Below, in pieces: positions 51,924 to 54,174 of a stretch of DNA of 54,174 nt. The number at the start of each line of letters is the position of its first letter. Position 1 is the stretch's first letter. The position numbers and the translations under genes were made by a program. Under the pieces are notes generated by a model. The model ran no database searches. It worked only from the letters and a program-made list of their open reading frames with translations, and was not told the DNA's origin. This DNA comes from JAKOUL01 sp035378845 (lineage in GTDB: Bacteria > Dictyoglomota > Dictyoglomia > Dictyoglomales > Dictyoglomaceae), in NCBI GenBank assembly GCA_035378845.1, contig DAOSUP010000010.1:1-54174 (forward strand), in the 5' to 3' direction.

Positions 51924-53585
51924 TTATTCTTTTGTCTCTTTAAATTTTAAAATATCACCAAGGGTAACAGGAGGGGGAAGGAAGTCTTTTAAATAATTTT
52001 TTAGTTCTTCCTCTGTTTTTTCTTTTAATAGTGCTTTTCTGGAAAGTAATATTCTTCTATTTTGAGGATTAATTCTTATTATTTTCACTTCTATTTCATC
52101 TTCAATGCTAAAATTTTCTAAGGAGGCTTCTCTATCAATAGAGAGATGATTTATAGGAAGGAAACCTTCAATTCCTGGTTCAATTTCAATAGTCATTCCA
52201 TCTTTTTGTTTTGCAATAATTGTTCCTTTTACATTTTGCCCTTCCTGGTATTTTTCATGGATGCTACTCCAAGGGTCTTGTAGGAGTTCTCTTCTGCTGA
52301 GAGTTAATTTTTTATTTTCCTTGTCAATATTAATTATAACTGCCTCAATGGTTTCTCCAATTTTAAAATTCTGAGAAAGGTCTTCTATCCTTTCCCAAGA
52401 TAAGTACCTTCTCGGGATTAATCCTTCTAAACCTGGTTTTAGTTCTACAAAGATTCCAAAATTAGTTATATTTGTTATTTTTCCCTTTACTTTGTCTCCT
52501 ATCTGAAGTAGTTTATCTATAATCTCCCATGGGTTGGGTTCCACCTGTTTTATACTGAGTAGTATTTTTTGAGTATCCTCATTTATCTGTAAAATTTTAA
52601 CTTTTATTTTTTCTCCAATCTCTAAATTATTTCTTGCTTCTTCTATTTTTCCCCAAGATATTTCTGAAGCTGGAACATATCCTATAAGATTTCCGATTTT
52701 TACTACCACGCCGCTGGTTATTTTTATAATTTCTCCCTCAGTTATTGATCCCGGAGGAGTTTTTTCTTTAAGTAACTCCCATGGGTTTGTTTGGGTTTGT
52801 TTTATGCTGAGTTTTGCTATCTTATTATTCTCATCTATTTCTATAATCCTAGCTTTAACTATATCTCCTATATCAAAGTATTTTTTGGTATCCTTTATAG
52901 GGAACCAGGATAATTCCTCCTTAGGTACTGTACCAATTATTCCTAAACCAAGATCTAAATCTATACTATCCTCTGATATTTTTATAACCCTTCCTCTTAC
53001 TATTTCATAACTTTTTATCTTTTCCCATAAGTTTTGTCGCTTCTCTTCTTGTTTTTTTTCTAAGACTTCTTTTACTGAGATAATTACCTGTTTTCTTTCT
53101 GGATTTATCTTTATAATTTTTCCTTCCACATTTCTATTAAGGTAATATTTAGGATGCTTAATAGGAGGAAGATCAATCTCTCTTCGAGGAACAAGTCCCT
53201 TTACTTCTCCACCAAGATCTATAATGAATCCGTTTCCTTGATAGTCTGAAATTTTCCCCTTTACCGTCTGGTTATTTTCACAATTCCAGAGGAGTTCTTC
53301 CCATTTTTGACTCTCTATGGCTTTTTTATGAGAAACATATACAATTCCTTCTTTGAGATTTACTTTTTGGATTAATACAGTAATATTTCCAATATCTTGA
53401 TTTTTCTGAATCTTGGTGATTATATCATTAGTAACTTCTGTCATAGGTAAAAATGCGTCATATTTTTTTCCAATATCAAGCCAAATTCCATTCTCATCAA
53501 CATTTAAGATTGATCCATGGACTAAACTATTTATCTTTATAGCTATATCAGAATCTTCCAGTCTGATATCTGAGAACTCTTCCAT
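51924..53585 (-). CDS. rpsA: Ribosomal protein S1-like RNA-binding protein with six S1 domains
   Basis: The 553-residue protein consists of six S1 (OB-fold) repeats beginning near residues 19, 106, 192, 278, 363 and 449. The best are VKGKITNITNFGIFVELKPGLEGLIPRR and the fourth to sixth, which end in the LSIKQ or LSRR motif; the DPW/NPWE linkers are typical of bacterial S1. It would help mRNA binding on the 30S subunit. The six-repeat length is that of the E. coli type. AAAAGGAGG lies about 10 bases before the start. Confidence 0.9.
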   Translation of the reverse strand: MEEFSDIRLEDSDIAIKINSLVHGSILNVDENGIWLDIGKKYDAFLPMTEVTNDIITKIQKNQDIGNITVLIQKVNLKEGIVYVSHKKAIESQKWEELLWNCENNQTVKGKISDYQGNGFIIDLGGEVKGLVPRREIDLPPIKHPKYYLNRNVEGKIIKINPERKQVIISVKEVLEKKQEEKRQNLWEKIKSYEIVRGRVIKISEDSIDLDLGLGIIGTVPKEELSWFPIKDTKKYFDIGDIVKARIIEIDENNKIAKLSIKQTQTNPWELLKEKTPPGSITEGEIIKITSGVVVKIGNLIGYVPASEISWGKIEEARNNLEIGEKIKVKILQINEDTQKILLSIKQVEPNPWEIIDKLLQIGDKVKGKITNITNFGIFVELKPGLEGLIPRRYLSWERIEDLSQNFKIGETIEAVIINIDKENKKLTLSRRELLQDPWSSIHEKYQEGQNVKGTIIAKQKDGMTIEIEPGIEGFLPINHLSIDREASLENFSIEDEIEVKIIRINPQNRRILLSRKALLKEKTEEELKNYLKDFLPPPVTLGDILKFKETKE

Positions 53586-53687
53586 CCTTTTTTATCCTCC
53601 TTTTTTTGCAAGAATTCTTAAAACCATTAAAAATAATTATAACATAAAAGTTATGGAAATTAATGGAATACGAAGAGGAACCGACAC

Positions 53688-53716
53688 TTGACTTTAGTAG
53701 GAATTATGTATATACT
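53688..53716 (+). promoter_or_regulatory. Promoter of the tRNA-tuf operon
   Basis: TTGACT (53688-53693) and TATACT (53711-53716) are separated by 17 bp. The first tRNA begins 14 bp after the -10, so transcription starts about 6 nt before the mature 5' end. Confidence 0.78.
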
Positions 53717-53729
53717 TTTTCAATGTTGA

Positions 53730-53804
53730 GCCGAGGTAGCTCAGTGGCAGAGCAGCTGATTTGTAATCAGCGGGCCGTGGGTTCGAGTCCCTCCCTCGGC
53801 TCCA
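53730..53804 (+). tRNA. tRNA-Thr (anticodon TGT)
   Basis: The acceptor GCCGAGG pairs with CCTCGGC; the anticodon loop is TTTGTAA (TGT), the T loop is GGGTTCGAGTCCC, and CCA is encoded. It is first of four tRNAs before tuf. Confidence 0.96.
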
Positions 53805-53811
53805 GTTATGT

Positions 53812-53897
53812 GGGGAGGTACCCAAGTGGCTAAAGGGGGCAGACTGTAAATCTGCTGGCGGATGCCTACGGGGGTTCGAATCCCTCCCTCCCCACCA
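53812..53897 (+). tRNA. tRNA-Tyr (anticodon GTA)
   Basis: The acceptor GGGGAGG pairs with CCTCCCC; the anticodon loop is CTGTAAA (GTA), with a long class II variable arm as in bacterial tRNA-Tyr, and CCA encoded. Confidence 0.96.
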
Positions 53898-53906
53898 CTT
53901 AAATGT

Positions 53907-53983
53907 CGCGGGGTAGAGCAGCCAGGTAGCTCACCGGGCTCATAACCCGGAGGTCGGGGGTTCAAATCCCTCCCCCGCAACCA
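53907..53983 (+). tRNA. Initiator tRNA-fMet (anticodon CAT)
   Basis: Initiator marks are all present: an unpaired C1-A72 at the end of the acceptor (CGCGGGG with CCCCGCA), three consecutive G-C pairs in the anticodon stem around CTCATAA (CGGG/CCCG), and CCA encoded. This separates it from elongator Met. Confidence 0.96.
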
Positions 53984-53986
53984 AAT

Positions 53987-54062
53987 GCCCATGTAGCTCA
54001 GTTGGTAGAGCGTACCCTTGGTAAGGGTAAGGTCACCGGTTCGATCCCGGTCGTGGGCTCCA
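53987..54062 (+). tRNA. tRNA-Thr (anticodon GGT)
   Basis: The acceptor GCCCATG pairs with CGTGGGC (one G-U pair), the anticodon loop is TTGGTAA (GGT), and CCA is encoded. It starts 3 bp after the fMet gene. Confidence 0.96.
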
Positions 54063-54135
54063 GCTTTTTAATAGAAAGTAAATTTTAAAGTTTACCTTTA
54101 AGTATTTGAAAATTTATTTTAGGAGGAGATAAAGG

Positions 54136-54174
54136 ATGGCGAAGGAGAAATTTGTAAGGACGAAGCCACATGTA
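54136..54174 (+). CDS. tuf: Elongation factor Tu, first 13 codons
   Basis: MAKEKFVRTKPHV is the invariant start of bacterial EF-Tu, cut off by the window edge. AGGAGGAGAT lies 5 bases before the ATG at 54136. It follows four tRNAs by 73 bp, the same kind of linkage as E. coli tufB. EF-Tu delivers aminoacyl-tRNA to the ribosome. Confidence 0.94.
   Translation, partial: MAKEKFVRTKPHV

Noticed and set aside
53741..53992. Minus-strand frame of 83 codons
   Set aside because: It reads antisense through three tRNA genes and resembles the spurious tRNA-derived proteins found in databases.

Overview
The window is AT-rich, densely packed bacterial chromosome with AGA/AGG-rich arginine usage, many TTG/GTG starts, 1-30 bp gene overlaps and strong GGAGG ribosome binding sites. 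A pyrophosphate-type phosphofructokinase next to an ATP-type one, class II (B12) ribonucleotide reductase, thermophile-style polyamine genes, a family 4 uracil-DNA glycosylase and a Nudix-glycosyltransferase fusion fit a thermophilic anaerobe. The genus Dictyoglomus is my best guess, from memory of the family and not from a search. No phage, insertion sequence, CRISPR array or rRNA gene was seen; this is a housekeeping region.

Layout. 1-331 (-): start of a membrane pyrophosphatase gene. 407-5098 (-): sugar-nucleotide cluster of a nucleotidyltransferase/mutase-like fusion, a Nudix-glycosyltransferase fusion and a phosphoribosyltransferase. 5260-6537 (+): enolase. 6517-6906: promoter and tandem guanine-PRPP riboswitch leader, broken in this assembly by 100 Ns flanked by an exact 55-bp duplication. 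6932-15566 (+): purine operon purB-S-Q-L-F-M-N-D. 15665-16928: speD and an agmatinase-family gene. 16938-25969: wecB, comFC, hpf, secA, prfB (with programmed +1 frameshift), csaB, wecG/tagA, yitT-like and maf. 26016-33541: shape, division and repair genes mreB-C-D, mrdA (PBP2), minC-D-E and a UvrD/PcrA helicase. 33572-33737: two tRNA-Pro genes. 33752-42601: acylphosphatase, speE-like, pcm, udg, a 99-aa unknown, dnaE, accD, accA and pfkA. 42619-42799 (-): two tRNA-Leu genes. 42868-43804: a HIT protein and a DUF2062 protein. 43836-44876 (-): PPi-phosphofructokinase. 45003-49846 (+): Wzy/TPR membrane protein and B12 ribonucleotide reductase. 49867-51147 (-): serS. 51521-51874 (+): a small membrane coiled-coil gene with an apparent AUA start. 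51924-53585 (-): six-repeat S1 protein. 53730-54174 (+): tRNA Thr-Tyr-fMet-Thr followed by tuf.

How it works together. The purine operon converts PRPP towards IMP and AMP, and its leader can sense both the substrate (PRPP) and an end product (guanine). Several blocks keep gene orders I know from Bacillus/Clostridia: hpf-secA-prfB, maf-mreBCD-minCD and dnaE-accD-accA-pfkA. The tRNA-tuf order resembles the E. coli thrU-tyrU-glyT-thrT-tufB operon. The most notable items are the tandem riboswitch with its assembly artefact, the prfB recoding site, the non-canonical start at 51521, the two unusual fusion proteins and the paired phosphofructokinases of different phosphoryl-donor type.
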